A stretch of 64,000 bases of DNA, taken from contig NW_019028984.1 of NCBI RefSeq assembly GCF_002105155.1, positions 930,001 through 994,000 of the forward strand, read 5' to 3'. The stretch comes from Lobosporangium transversale (Eukaryota; Mortierellomycota; Mortierellomycetes; Mortierellales; Mortierellaceae). Below are positions 1-10,969 of this stretch, one piece after another; the stretch's first letter is position 1, and the number at the start of each line of letters is the position of its first letter. The translations under genes were made by a program, and so were the position numbers. The notes under the pieces are model-generated. The model searched no databases. It worked only from the letters and a program-made list of their open reading frames with translations, and was not told where the DNA came from.

Positions 1-190
1 ATAGCTACCCAAGTTGTCATTCCATTGTTTCTATCATGCGAAGTTCTTTGTCATTTAAGTTTTAACTGACATTTTATTTTATTTTATTTTATTACAATGG
101 CTTAAATGATCTAAATACAAAGATGAAAGTTTTTTTTTTTTTTTTTTTTTTTTAAATATAAAAATAATTTAAGCATGCGAGTAATCCACT

Positions 191-3064
191 CTACATGGTC
201 TCTCGGATCCTAATAAGTTCTTTCGAATATCCGCCATATTCAATCAACAGGGCCTCCATCGGTTGGAACCCCATGTAGGATGCACAGACAACCGCTGATC
301 GACCATCCTTATTATATACATTCGGATCTGCCTTCAATTCTAGCAGCCTTTTAGCCATTCGCAGTGCCACTGCCACGGGATGGTGCTCAGGTATTTCCGG
401 CTCTGTTGCAGATAGGGATTCTGACGTGGTTGTCACTTTTGCTTTTGTTGCTGGCATCGGAGGTGTTGTGCATGGCGTTGGTATCCCTGGCTGGCTTCCT
501 TCAACAAGTGCATCAATTGCTCCCTCAACCTGTCTCTGCTTTCCTTCTACAGGCGAGGGGCCCTGCATCACTACGCTATTGCTGTTGCTATTGTTGTTCT
601 CCAGCAGATCTCCGGCATCAAAATAGCCGTTTACATACGTATCTTCTTCATCCGGCGTTGGATACGTTCCCCCACCTACGCCAATGTCTTCACTATCCTC
701 CGGAATCCACAGAGTCGACGGGAGACTGAGGCGTCGGAATGACAGTGCAGAGCTAAGCACTGCTGGTATGGATCTGATGGAAATAAGCGACGATAAACCA
801 GATAATGATGATGATGGCATAGGGTCTTCAGCCGATTCTAAGGAACCAGACAACGTCTGAAGAGTAGATGAGACAAATCCTCCTGCACCCAAGCCTGTTG
901 AAGTCAAAGTTGAAGAGGGACAATGTCGTGGAAATGAAGAGGAGAGCAAGAAGGGTGAAGTCGGTTGTTGTAAAAGAGACTGTGGTGTTAATTCTTTCAA
1001 TATATTGCCTCCTTCTTTAGGAGAGGACGATGGATTCATGGCAAGAGCGGCCATTGTTGACGAATAAGAGCGCCGCCATGCCAGCATGTGTAGTAGCGCT
1101 TGTCCAGAATTATGGTCCCTCGTGTTGATCAAGCCTACAATACCATGGTGGATAACACCCTTAAGGAGCACTTCAACCGTCCTGAGTTTATCTTTCTCTG
1201 AAGTATCTTCCGGAAACTCGAGTTGTCCTAACAGTGATTCCATTGGTCTACTCAAGTCGCTATAGTTATTCAAAGGCGAATCCACAGGGAGACCTAAGCT
1301 TCTTGATGGTAATGGTGATGATAATGGTGCTGATAGTGGTGAAGATGACGACTCACGTAAATGTATCGATCTATCCTTATGAGCTGCTTCCTCCTGATCG
1401 AGCGCAGTTTTCAACTCTACCAAGAGCTGCTTCGCCTGCTGAAGCGCAAGATCCAGTTCCCTCTCATCCAAATTCAAGCAGGCTTCCTGCATTCGCTCCA
1501 AGAGATTACCAAATCCTCGCAATGCAGGTAAGCGGATCAATTCATGATATGCAGGCGAATCTACAATATCGATCTTGTAGAGAATCGGGTTTTCGCTCAG
1601 TAGTTCAATGACATCTTCCAACTCCATATGGGTGTGGCGGAACCCAAGGTCCAGGGAAAGTACACAGCGCGCTCCGAAACAAAACCCTAGCATTGATTTG
1701 ATGCTCCTGGACGGCGCACCATAGGAACCTTCTAGGTCCACAACGAGTCCTTGGCCCGAGATCGCTGCTGCGAGTCCGATCATAGGCAATTTGTTAACGT
1801 CCATCACAGCGCCCCAGTCGTTGGCAAAGCAGCAATCCTGGAACCGATAATGTGTCATGGGGACCAAAGGATACCCTTTTGATCCATTGATCAAGTCTGA
1901 ATGCGTAGATTTTGTAATAAAGGACGATGCTGTTGAAGATAAGAATGTACAGGGATCAAAACCGTTCTCGATCATCCAGCAGTACTCCTGGATCTCCTTC
2001 TGTTCCAAGTTTCGTTCGAATCGCTCAAGGATCTTTTTGCGGAGAGTGTTCCTGGTTCGAGGAATTAACACGTAGGTTCCTACAGAGCGGGAAAATTCGC
2101 GAAGCTCTTCGTTGATAGTTCCTCGCATTACTTTAGTAAGTGGCTTTGTGGATGAGGTTAACGACGAAGTTGGTAAGAATGGTTCGAAATCTTGTGTAGT
2201 AGATTTGATCAAAAATAGTTGATCCGGTCTTTGTTGACTTTGAACTTGAATTGGTGCTTGTTGATGTTGGTGTTGTTTTCGACGTGCAATGGCTTGCTGA
2301 GCGTTGAGATATGCTTCACTTCCGACAGGGGGGCCCGATGTAGCTGTTGTAAAGGCCATTTTGCCCGCCAGAATACCTGCGGTGACGACCCTTAAATCTC
2401 GATCACGCATGTACCGATCCCTGATCACAAGACTAGAGATCCGAGGAAACATGGAGAAGAGATTGAACACAAAATCAAAATCACTGTAGACCTCCTCCTT
2501 ATTTAAACCAAGACCGAGGCAATCCATCGGGAAACATTCGGAAAGATCGATATGTCTGGTCTCTGTTAAGGCAATCTGACGCCAAAGTCGGTTGACTGCA
2601 ACGACTGAAAAGAGGTCCGAAGCAGGGAGATACTGAAAGACGAGCATGATGATCTCATAAGGCAGTTGAAAGGCTCGTTTCTGAGTGGACAGATCGGACT
2701 CTGACCGGCCCGAAGCACATAATGGTGATGGTACCTTTGCCTGTCACGACAAGGGAAGGGAGAAAAAAAAAGGGTGTCAGCCAGTCTTTGTTTTACAAGT
2801 AAGGATGTAATGACATTGTTTGAATTGTATTTAAAAAAAAAAAAAAAAAAAAAAGCGCACCAAAGGATTAAGACAAGACGAATGGAGTAGCATATGGCGC
2901 TGTTGGGGTACAACTGCTTTGGAGGCCAAGGCAGAGGGATGAGATGTGCTGTTTCGAATGCGCATGCGTGGAACATGTTGTCGATGAGAGACATGAGCCT
3001 CAAAGAGGTCGTCCTCAGAAACTTGTCGAATGGACTCGAGGATGTCCTTGACGTATTTGAACAT
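191..3064 (-). CDS. F-box protein with C-terminal ankyrin-like segment
   Basis: Two exons (3064-2861 and 2740-191) give about 917 residues. The intron has donor GTGCGC followed by a run of T and acceptor GACAG. Joining the exons restores a full F-box near residues 84-125, LPYEIIMLVFQYLPASDLF followed by VVAVNRLWRQIA, whose first residues lie upstream of the ATG inside exon 2; that supports the two-exon model. F-box proteins recruit targets to SKP1-CUL1 ubiquitin ligases. The long middle is rich in Ser, Pro and Gln and looks disordered. The last 60 residues (ALRMAKRLLELKADPNVYNK, DGRSAVVCASYMG) look like one or two ankyrin repeats, probably the target-binding end. It is divergent from the membrane-protein gene that starts at 4061. 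The start ATG at 3064 is the first in frame; the target is unknown. Confidence 0.82.
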
Positions 3065-4060
3065 GAAAGAAGAAAGATAAAAGTAAAGATGAAGATAAAG
3101 AATAAAAAAGAAAGAGAATGGTGTTTTGGTTTTATTTTAATGAAACAGCGTGGAGTTGTTGACTGAAAAAGAAGAGTAATGAATTGGAAATGAAACGAAT
3201 GGAAAGGACAGAGACGTAAAGACAGAGTGGCGTGTGATTCTGATTGGCCAATTGGATGTCTGAAGCATTGGTGCTCGAAATATATCCTTGCCTCGGGCAT
3301 GGACAAGACTCTTCAGCATTGTCAAGACAAGTAGAGGTAAAAATGGGAAGTAGAAATAGGAATAGGAATAGGAACAGAAATAGGAATACAATGAAGAGGG
3401 AACAAAAAGAAAAAGAAATCGAAAAGGAAAAGGAAAAGGAAAAGGAAAGGAAAAGCAAATGAGAGATAAAGAAGAATTTTGATTATCAAGACAAGACCAA
3501 AGGACCATGGCTCAGGCCCTGTGAGCAAGAGGGTCAAGCTTGTCGCTCTTTTTGGTTAGTCGTTTTCGATTATAAGGATTTTGTTAAGTAAACCATTTAT
3601 ATTTGAAAGGTCTAACCAAAAAGCTTGGCCCTCTGCCTGTGAGTCTAATTAAAGGTGATCTCCCCACAGATTCTTCTTCTTCTTTTGCATTGCACATTCA
3701 CATTCACATTCACATTCACTCATTCTCATTCTTAGTCTTATTATTCTCATTCTAATTTCATTTACGCTCTTCACATCAATCTAATCTTTATATTTCTCCC
3801 CTTTCATTCATTCGTACTCTTTTACCTATTGCCTATTACTTTCCGCTTCACTCGGCTACTCTTACTTTGTTGTCTCAACGTTCATCCTCAACTTATGCAT
3901 TCCATTTCCACTTTTTTATCTACAGCCTAATCCAACTCATTATTCTACTGCATCCTCTACTTGATTTTTCATTTATTACTCAAGCAACAACATAAAAAAA
4001 AAAGAAAGAATACCAAAGTACAACAAGACAACGTGAAAGTAGGATATTAGCGAGGATCGA
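3065..4060. promoter_or_regulatory. Divergent intergenic region with simple repeats
   Basis: About 1 kb separates the two divergent starts. It holds AGGAAT/AGGAAC-type repeats (about 3350-3395), AAAAGG-type purine repeats (3415-3455), a CACATT repeat (about 3695-3720), a hairpin-forming inverted repeat (3529-3633) and a CT-rich leader just upstream of 4061. No gene is supported; long reading frames here come from the purine/pyrimidine repeats. Confidence 0.6.
3529..3633. repeat. Imperfect inverted repeat, small foldback element
   Basis: The left arm reads GAGGGTCAAGCTT, a short insertion, then TTTTTGGTTAG (3529-3559). The right arm CTAACCAAAAAGCTTGGCC plus CTC (3612-3633) is nearly its reverse complement. 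The loop is about 50 bp and AT-rich. CCTGTGAG occurs next to both arms in the same orientation. It could be a short foldback transposon remnant or an extruding hairpin in the promoter. Confidence 0.5.
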
Positions 4061-6065
4061 ATGTCCAAGCATGTTTACCCACGCTGGCACAGTCCTGTCC
4101 AGAAAGTACTCTTCGGTATAGCCGTCATCCTTTGCATTACCTTACCTGTAATCTATGGTGAAGATGACGACGATGTCTTTATCTCCTCCACAGCTGTCAT
4201 CGTTGTCCTGGTGCTCTACTTTGTTGCATGGGGTCTATTTTCTGTAAGTATTCCTTTCTCTTTTTAGACAGATGGCAAAAAAAGAGTCGACATGCATTAT
4301 TTTTTTATTTTTTAAGAGCATACACATTGACATGCAGGAATTATGAAGACTTCACTGTTGAACCGCACTTTTTTCCCCTCCCTTTTCAACCATGTGGTCA
4401 TGTCATTTTCTACTGTACTTACAGAAACAAAGTACTGAAAAAAAAAGGGGGGGAAACGCCAAACCGGAAGATGAAGCGATGGCCTAAGCAAAAGCGCAAT
4501 GATACACAAAGCGCACGCTTCAAACAGATGAGCAATTCTCCGCTACCGAGAATGTAAAAAAAATCAAGGGGTTCACTTGATACTTATAAACTGCGCATTT
4601 CCTTCTAGACTAGCGTTGTGCACAGTTGTGCACAGTCATACTAACGACACGCTTATTCCTTCCCTTTTTTTGCTTCTAGCTAGTCGCCCGGTACGCAATC
4701 AAACCACCCACTGTAGAGTCGAAACTTCCAATCCATACACCATCTCCTGCACCACCCCTGGTCCTACATGCGCCTGCAAGCAGACACGCCGTCCCTGCAG
4801 CACCAGCCATTAAAATCACAACCACAACATCTCCACCTTTCTCTTCACAAGTTGCTGGCCTAACAAATGAACAAAAAAAACAGACCAAGAAATCAGGAGG
4901 TGCTCGTTTCGCGGACTTTGATAATGACGATGATAGCGACAGTGAGCCAAAGCAGATTTACGACCCTTCAGCTCTAAGTGGCAATCCAAACACGATAGCT
5001 ACGTCCATAGGACAGAGAGGAACAACTGGAAATACTAACAACACTCAAGCGGTAACCTTTCAAACTCGTCCTCAGGGATTGACAGGAGAATCCGTTCTTC
5101 AATCGGACTCTAGTTATCCAACCTTTGCTACCTATCGTCAATCACAACATGCCAACTTTAATGCATTTGCACAACGTATCCGGCGTGCGCTTGAAGATGC
5201 ACACTCTCAGCGTCTATTAATGCAGGATGAGGAGCAGAGGAGAGAGAGAGAAAGGTTGGAAGCACAACGTACATCACAACAACGTCTTGAAAGCTCTGCT
5301 TTAAGCGATGCAAATGCGGTTATGACTGCCACGTCCACAGGGATAGTAGGATCTGAGACCACTGCAATTGGAGTAGGGGCTACACTTTCGCCACCATCCA
5401 ATGCCCTCTCTGCTATCAAGGGGACGGGTCGTCCACGGTCATCGTCTACTGCCAGCATGATCAGTAATCTCTCTGAAAAAATTCGATTGGGAGGTGTTAA
5501 TTTCTTTGGACGTAATGTTGGAAGGTCTAGGGCTGGAAGCGATGCCAGTGCCATGAGTCCGCCATCATTAGCATTAGCTAATACCCCTGCAGTGGGAGTA
5601 GGCACAGGGACTTTAGATGGAGGGATATCGTCGCCTGTAGATTCAAATGCATCGGACACACTACCGTCCCCATCATTAGCACTATCGCCACCTACGTCAT
5701 CCACAACTACAATGGCAGCCATTGCCTCTGCAGCAGCCATCGCTTCCGCAATGACCTTACCACAATCGCCTGTGGATAGCTCTGAGAAAGATGTCACTAT
5801 TGACATGGGATCAGTACCAACCACAGCAATGATAGACGATAGCAAAAAGGATTTGAATGCAAGACAAACAAGTCGCCATCCAGGGCTGAGCCACCCTTTG
5901 TCACAAGCAATTCATGTGGACGATGACGATAAGAGCCAGGATGATAATGAAGCAGGTTCAAATGACGATGATGATGATGGTGTAGGTGTGGTCCTCAGTC
6001 CGGATGAGAGTTATCCAAACCAACAGGAAATTGAGCATAAGGACAAGGGCTCTGTAGCATCCTAA
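4061..6065 (+). CDS. Predicted two-span membrane protein with long disordered tail
   Basis: Exons 4061-4243 and 4680-6065 give about 522 residues. The donor is TCT|GTAAGT and the acceptor TTCTAG; exon 2 stays open from the acceptor to the TAA, which supports the join. Two hydrophobic segments lie near the N-terminus: residues 14-33 (VQKVLFGIAVILCITLPVI) and about 42-64 (ISSTAVIVVLVLYFVAWGLF, continuing across the splice into LVARY). They are separated by the acidic loop GEDDDDV. The remaining 450 residues are Ser/Thr/Ala/Pro-rich with acidic runs (DNDDDSDSE, DDDDDG) and one charged, possibly coiled stretch (EEQRRERERLEAQR) near residues 255-270. I do not recognise the family. The ATG at 4061 follows a long CT-rich leader. 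Confidence 0.68.
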
Positions 6066-6334
6066 ACAGCAACGATTACACTACCAGATGTGAAAGCAGG
6101 CATAAGAAACACTAGTTTGTATCATATAATTTTAAAAACTATCCTTTTTTTAAGTAAATATTGACTACAATCACTCAAATGCTCACTGGCAATCATGGTC
6201 AAGGATAAAATTTGGTTTGTTCTTGCTCGACTAGCTGGCACTGCTTCAATTAATCTATTACTACTGCTATCCATACTGCTGGCATTACTATTTCCGATGT
6301 TGACGCCCTCAGGATGTTTCTATTGGTGCATCCT

Positions 6335-7002
6335 CAGCATATCAGCGGATAATGGGAGAGCGAAGGAAAAGAGATCATTCTATGCATTTGTTTGTGTTTA
6401 GTGCCACCAACGTTGGACGAAAAAGTGAGTGGGTAGTTTTCATATTTCATTCAGAAGGTAGTCGATCGCTATCGATTATGTGATTAATTTGCTTTGCCAG
6501 TGTGAAATAGCTAATAAACATCTGTACCGCTGCAATGCTGTCTACTTACTTATTGCAATCTCTGACATTCCTGGCATTCCTGACATCCCTGACAATCCTG
6601 ACAATCCTGACAATCCTGACAATCCTGACAATCCTGACAATCCTGACAATCCTGACAATCCTGGTAATTCTGATATTTAGAATAGTATGATAATAAGTCA
6701 GAGCCGTTTGTTTAAGGTTGTAATATTAATTTGTCTTGGAGTAGTAAATAAATGCACTTACTCCGTTTTGTAGCCTTACCAAAACAAACAAGTAAGCAAA
6801 CTCTATTAGAATTAGACAGCAAGAGAGCACAGACTAGCCAAGCAAAGACGCGCAGATAAAATTTAAATAACCAGATCGCCTTGGTTGCCAAGAGAGAAAC
6901 AAAAGCAGACAGGATTATAGCCATATGGATGCTTATTCGATATCTCACAGCATGAAGAGAAACTAAGTGCATTTTCACTCAATAGTATTAGAAGGAAAGG
7001 GG
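6335..7002 (+). repeat. Long inverted repeat, copy A (668 bp)
   Basis: This segment is essentially identical to the reverse complement of 12741-13417. The segments compared base by base, and both translated segments, match throughout apart from one 9-bp unit. Identity begins at CAGCATATCAGCGG (6335) and stops after GAAGGAAAGGGG (7002); flanks then diverge abruptly. No target-site duplication is visible at either edge. Within the unit, GTGAAATAGCTAATAAACATC (about 6501) weakly resembles the inverted GTGAGATATCGAATAAGCATC nearer its other end, so the repeat itself has partial internal dyad symmetry. Likely a transposon-derived repeat or the end of a larger inverted-repeat element. Confidence 0.9.
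6564..6671 (+). repeat. 9-bp minisatellite (GACAATCCT)n, 8 units
   Basis: Eight perfect GACAATCCT units (6591-6662) are preceded by three degenerate ones (GACATTCCT, GGCATTCCT, GACATCCCT) and followed by one degenerate unit. Inverted copy B carries nine perfect units. This one-unit slip is the only difference found between the two long copies. Confidence 0.92.
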
Positions 7003-7692
7003 GTCCATACGGCCTACTCCTAATTACAATCTCAGCAGGGAATACTGCCTCTTTCCAGCCCTGTGGATGTACTCCATAAGACGCCGCTTTGGTTGTTGTG
7101 CACGGGACTTCAAGCTATTGGCAACGGTATCTTTCTTGATACCCAGAACAGAACTATGCACTCATTTCGTTGAGTTCACAAGCCGTTGGTTCTTTGTAGA
7201 AGCCATTCTGTTAGAGGCTATATACTGTATATCATATGTTGACCTCACCTTTAGTGGCGGCACATTTCCCTAACCCTTTCTCCAGATCCTCTGGACTGGT
7301 GTGGCAGAAATCCCAACGTCTTTGGACATTTCTAGATTTCAAGGAGAAAGAGGCTTGAAGCAAGTACGTTTACCGTCTTTACATTATGCTTACACATTGT
7401 AGGAAGCTATGCACTAGCCTATTAGGAATGATATACAGTGTTAGTAAAAGAATGAGCCTTCGACAGTCCTGACGTATGAGAATTACCTGCAAGGAGGAAG
7501 GGCGGACACCAAAGAGTCATTGCTTTGGCTGCTAGCCTGCCACAAGTCGGCTATTTATTTAAAGTGAATAATCTTTCCTTAAATACTACTATATTATTAT
7601 ATTATTTCAGTGTATTATAGATTCAAAGCCGTGCAGCCAATATTGAGTGTCTCTAACGGCACTAAGGCCCTTGAATACCGATTAAGGCACCG
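7003..7692. other. Left inner flank of inverted-repeat segment, no intact gene
   Basis: No supported gene. On the minus strand, short frames broken by stops between about 7360 and 7060 (for example NVQRRWDFCHTSPEDLEKG, and KDTVANSLKSRAQQPKRRL) faintly recall a Tc1/mariner-type transposase. That resemblance is too weak to call. The part next to the LRR stop codon (7560-7692) is AT-rich. Confidence 0.35.
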
Positions 7693-10600
7693 TCATTTAT
7701 AAATGATCAAAGCTACATTAGTTCTGCGTGCCTCCGCGAGTGCTAGAGCTCCTTCCTTTCCGAAAGAGTTGGATCCCAATTCCAAACTGTTCAAAGTTGT
7801 ATTAACTTTGAGAGCCTTTGACAGTGCCAAAACTCCTTCATACCCAATGGAACTGCTCTTTAAGTCCAAATTGACCAGAGTCATATTATTCTTGAGTGCC
7901 TCTGATAAAGCAAGGACTCCTTCATCCCCAATTGGATTACCCCGCAAGCTCAAAGTGGTCAAAGTTGTGTTAGCCTTAAGCGCTTGTGATAGTGCCTGAG
8001 CTCCTTCCTTTCCGAATGAGTTTCTCCCCAAGCGCAGAGTGTTCAAACTCGTATTAGCTTTGAGTAACTCTGACAGTGACAGGGCCCCTTCATTCCCAAT
8101 TGAGTTGCGCCACAAGTCTAAAGTGGTCAAAGTTGTGTTATTCTTGAGTGCCTCCGATAGTGACACAGTTCCTTCATTTCCAATTGAGTTGACTCCCATA
8201 TCTAAAGTGATTAAAGTTCTATTAATCTTCAACACCTCTGATAGCGCTAGAGCTCCTTCCTTCCCAATTGAGTTATCCCACAAATTCAAAGTGGTCAAAG
8301 CTGTGTTAGTCTTGAGCGCCTCTGACAATCTTAAGATCCCTTCTCTCCCAATTGAGTTGCTTCCCAAGTTCAAAGTCGTCAATGTCATATTGGTCTTGAG
8401 CGCCACTGAGAGTGAAAAAGCTCCTTCCACACCAATTGAATTGTCCCATAGGTCTAAAGCTGTCAAAGTTGTGTTAATCTTGAGTGCCTCTGACAGCGAC
8501 AGAGTCCCTTCATCCCTAATCGAGCTGACTCCCAAGTCCAAAGTGGCCAAAGCAGAATTAGTCTTGAGCGCCTCTGACAGCCCTAGAGCCCCTTTTTCTC
8601 CAACTGAATTGGCCCTCAAGACTAAAAAGGTTAAAGCTGTGTTAGCCTTGAGCGCTCTTGACAATGCCAAAACCCCTTCATCCCCAATTGAATTGTTTGC
8701 CAGGTTCAAAGTAGTCAAAGCTGTATTAACATTGAGTGACTTCGAAAGAGCAAGAGCTCCTTCATTCCCAACCAAGTTACGCCACAAGTCTAAAGTGACC
8801 AACGTCGTGTTAGTCTTGAGTGCCTCTGATAGTCCCAGAGCCCCCTCATCCCCAACTGAATTGATTCTCAGGTCCAAAGTGGTTAAAGCTGTATTAATCT
8901 TGAGCGCCTTTGACAGTGCCAAAGCTCCTTCCTTCTCAATTGAGTTCTTTGCCAGGTTCAAAGTAGTCAAAGTTGTATTAACTTTGAGCGACCCCGACAG
9001 AGCCAAAACTCCCTCATCCCCAATCGAGTTACCCCTCAAGTCCAAAGTAATCAATGTCGTATTAGTCTTGAGTGCCTCCGACAGCGCTAAGGCTCCTTCC
9101 TTCCCAATGGAGCTGCTCTTCAAGTCCAGAATAGTCAATGCTGCGTTAGCCTTGAGGGTATTTACAAGAACTAGTAGTTCACTAGCTCCAATCGATTGAG
9201 CATTCATCTTGAAGGATAGCTTATGAAGATGCGCTGGCTTGAGCTGTAAACTGAGGAGTGTTATGAATTCTAAGGGGAGGACAATATGAATTGTTTTGAT
9301 ATTGCTGAGTTCCATGATGCGAACAAGTGCTTCATGTTGTGTAGATGTTAAAAACGCTTTCCTACTGACGCTTCCTGGAGCTCGTCCAAGTCCAAGTCGA
9401 AGAATCAATACACTTGACAGAGTTAGAGCACTCTCAAATGCTTCAAGATCAGTCTCCGTCCAATCCCAGTCAAATGTGATATCCAACTCGTAAACATGCC
9501 TTGCGCTGGTCAGAGCATCAAAGAGTTCCCTAGCTCTGTTTATGGGCTTAAATGTGATAATAGCTTTTCCAAGGTGTGAGTCATATATGCCACCATGCAT
9601 CTTTACTGCGCTTTCAAACGCTTTCTGTCCTTTTCCTCTGTATGTCGCAGTATAGTGGTCGAGACAAACCCATTTGACATGACCTGCTTCGGTCGCAATC
9701 CTGCTCAAGTTGCCAAATTTTTTGTCTTCGTCTTTACTTCGAAGAAATGTGCTCAGCCGGCGGAATTCAGCTCCTACAAGTCCTTCATAATCATCGATTG
9801 CAGTGATGTTGCTCAAGGCTGGGTCCTCCCTAGAGAGTGACTGCATATAGTCGATCGAGCGATCGATACCAGGATTGATCAAATATGGGACTGATTCCAG
9901 AGAAGCAGACGAGTGCACTCCAAACTTGAGCCACTGTAAGAGGATAAACATGTATTTCCCGTACTTGCGAAAGAACTCTGTGCTATCTCGGACTTCATAC
10001 CCGTCATGCTTGGTAATATGGATCGGACTCTGGCTACTCTTGCTTGTCATTGCACTGTGGTCTCCACATTCACAGAGAAAATGAAGACGAAACTTGTTCC
10101 TTACGACATTCAGTGGATCCCACTTGGTGTTGTCGACAGGCAAAAGGATAAACAGTCGAGGAATTGGGCATTCGTGAAGCTCAAGTTGCTGGGAGAGGAT
10201 AGTGTGGGCATGTTTTTGAAGGATAGCAAGACTTTTGGGTGCCTGATGCCCCTTATTGACATCTTCCTCCTTAGTATTCAATTCCGGCATAAGCATATTC
10301 TGCAGTTTAGTTATTTCACTGTCCTTCTCTTTAGCTTCCAGCAGCAGAGCAATCAACCTGTCATCCTTCTCTTTTGCTTGCAGCAATATATCACTCATCT
10401 TGTTGTCCTTCTCTTTGGCCTCTAACAGCAACCCTGCAATCTTTTCAAGCTTAGAGATGATCGCCTCGAATTGTGCGCTGCTGTGAATAGTATGAAGCGG
10501 GTTGAGTGATTGAATCAAGTTTGGTGATGGCAAAAGAGGGACCTGAGAGGCCAGATGTGCCGAGTTGCTTGATGTAGGCAAATAATTGATGGTGCTTTCG

Positions 10601-10969
10601 TTGCTGGATTGCGGGGCTTTAGTGATGACATCCAAGATCCTGTGAGGATAGAATGAAATGCATGGAGGTTCGATTCTAATACGAAGATATATATACATCC
10701 CAAATTGAATTCCTCTATTTGATTTCTACAGACACCCGATAAGGCACAGCATAATCAATGATGTACCTGTTGCCATAAGGATCTGTAAGGAACGGAACAG
10801 GAAGTCCATCCAACTTGAATCGCTGTGCATCTGGAAACACGTCTCCAATGTCTTGCAAACCCACACAGAATGACGGACTACCATTGATTGCAAAGGTAGA
10901 AGCAATTCTGACACAAACTTCTTCAATGATGCCATCCTTTCGGAATTGTTGGTAATGATGTTCTGTCAT
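7693..10969 (-). CDS. RNI/LRR repeat protein with N-terminal header and coiled coil
   Basis: Two exons, 10969-10734 and 10639-7693, give about 1060 residues. The splice joins PYR to ILDVI through a split valine codon (donor GTCTGT, acceptor CACAG). Residues 1-85 form a small header (FPDAQRFKLDGLPVPFLTDP then YGNRYIIDYAVPYR). Residues about 130-190 are a coiled coil holding three 14-residue units (LLEAKEKD, LLQAKEKD, LLEAKEKD). A globular region follows. The C-terminal half is 17 tandem 28-residue leucine-rich repeats of the ribonuclease-inhibitor/NLRC3 type (core LTTLDLxxNSIGxEGALALS), forming a curved protein-binding surface. No NACHT or kinase domain is visible. The gene sits inside the long inverted repeats, in an otherwise gene-poor segment. 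I associate such header-plus-LRR proteins with expanded families in Mortierella relatives; the ligand is unknown. Confidence 0.83.
7760..9190 (-). repeat. 84-bp coding tandem repeat (17 LRR units)
   Basis: Seventeen successive 84-bp units encode the leucine-rich repeats. Conserved blocks such as CTCAAGACTAACACAAC recur, with unit-to-unit differences mostly in the three residues after LDL. The phasing keeps an antisense frame open for over 1 kb, an artefact of the period. Such an array is prone to unequal crossing-over and copy-number change. Confidence 0.9.

Noticed and set aside
2566-3306. 246-residue minus-strand frame over the F-box 5' end
   Set aside because: It is out of frame with the F-box, crosses the intron poly(T) as a run of Phe, and lacks conserved features.
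5207-5845. 212-residue frame antisense to the membrane protein at 4061-6065
   Set aside because: A mirror of Ser/Ala-rich coding sequence; the plus strand has coherent exons and membrane spans.
6480-6680. Frame with repeated Asp-Asn-Pro
   Set aside because: It is the translation of the 9-bp minisatellite; no coding support outside the array.
6712-6978. 88-residue frame conserved in both inverted-repeat copies
   Set aside because: Identity follows from duplicated DNA, not protein selection; the sequence looks like random hydrophobic translation with no domain or splice context.
8039-9199. 386-residue open frame antisense to the LRR repeats
   Set aside because: The frame is a by-product of the 84-bp repeat period, has low-complexity repeated text, and the sense strand clearly encodes LRRs.
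10650-10672. GGTTCGATTCT, resembling a tRNA B box
   Set aside because: No A box, no cloverleaf, and it lies inside the LRR gene intron.
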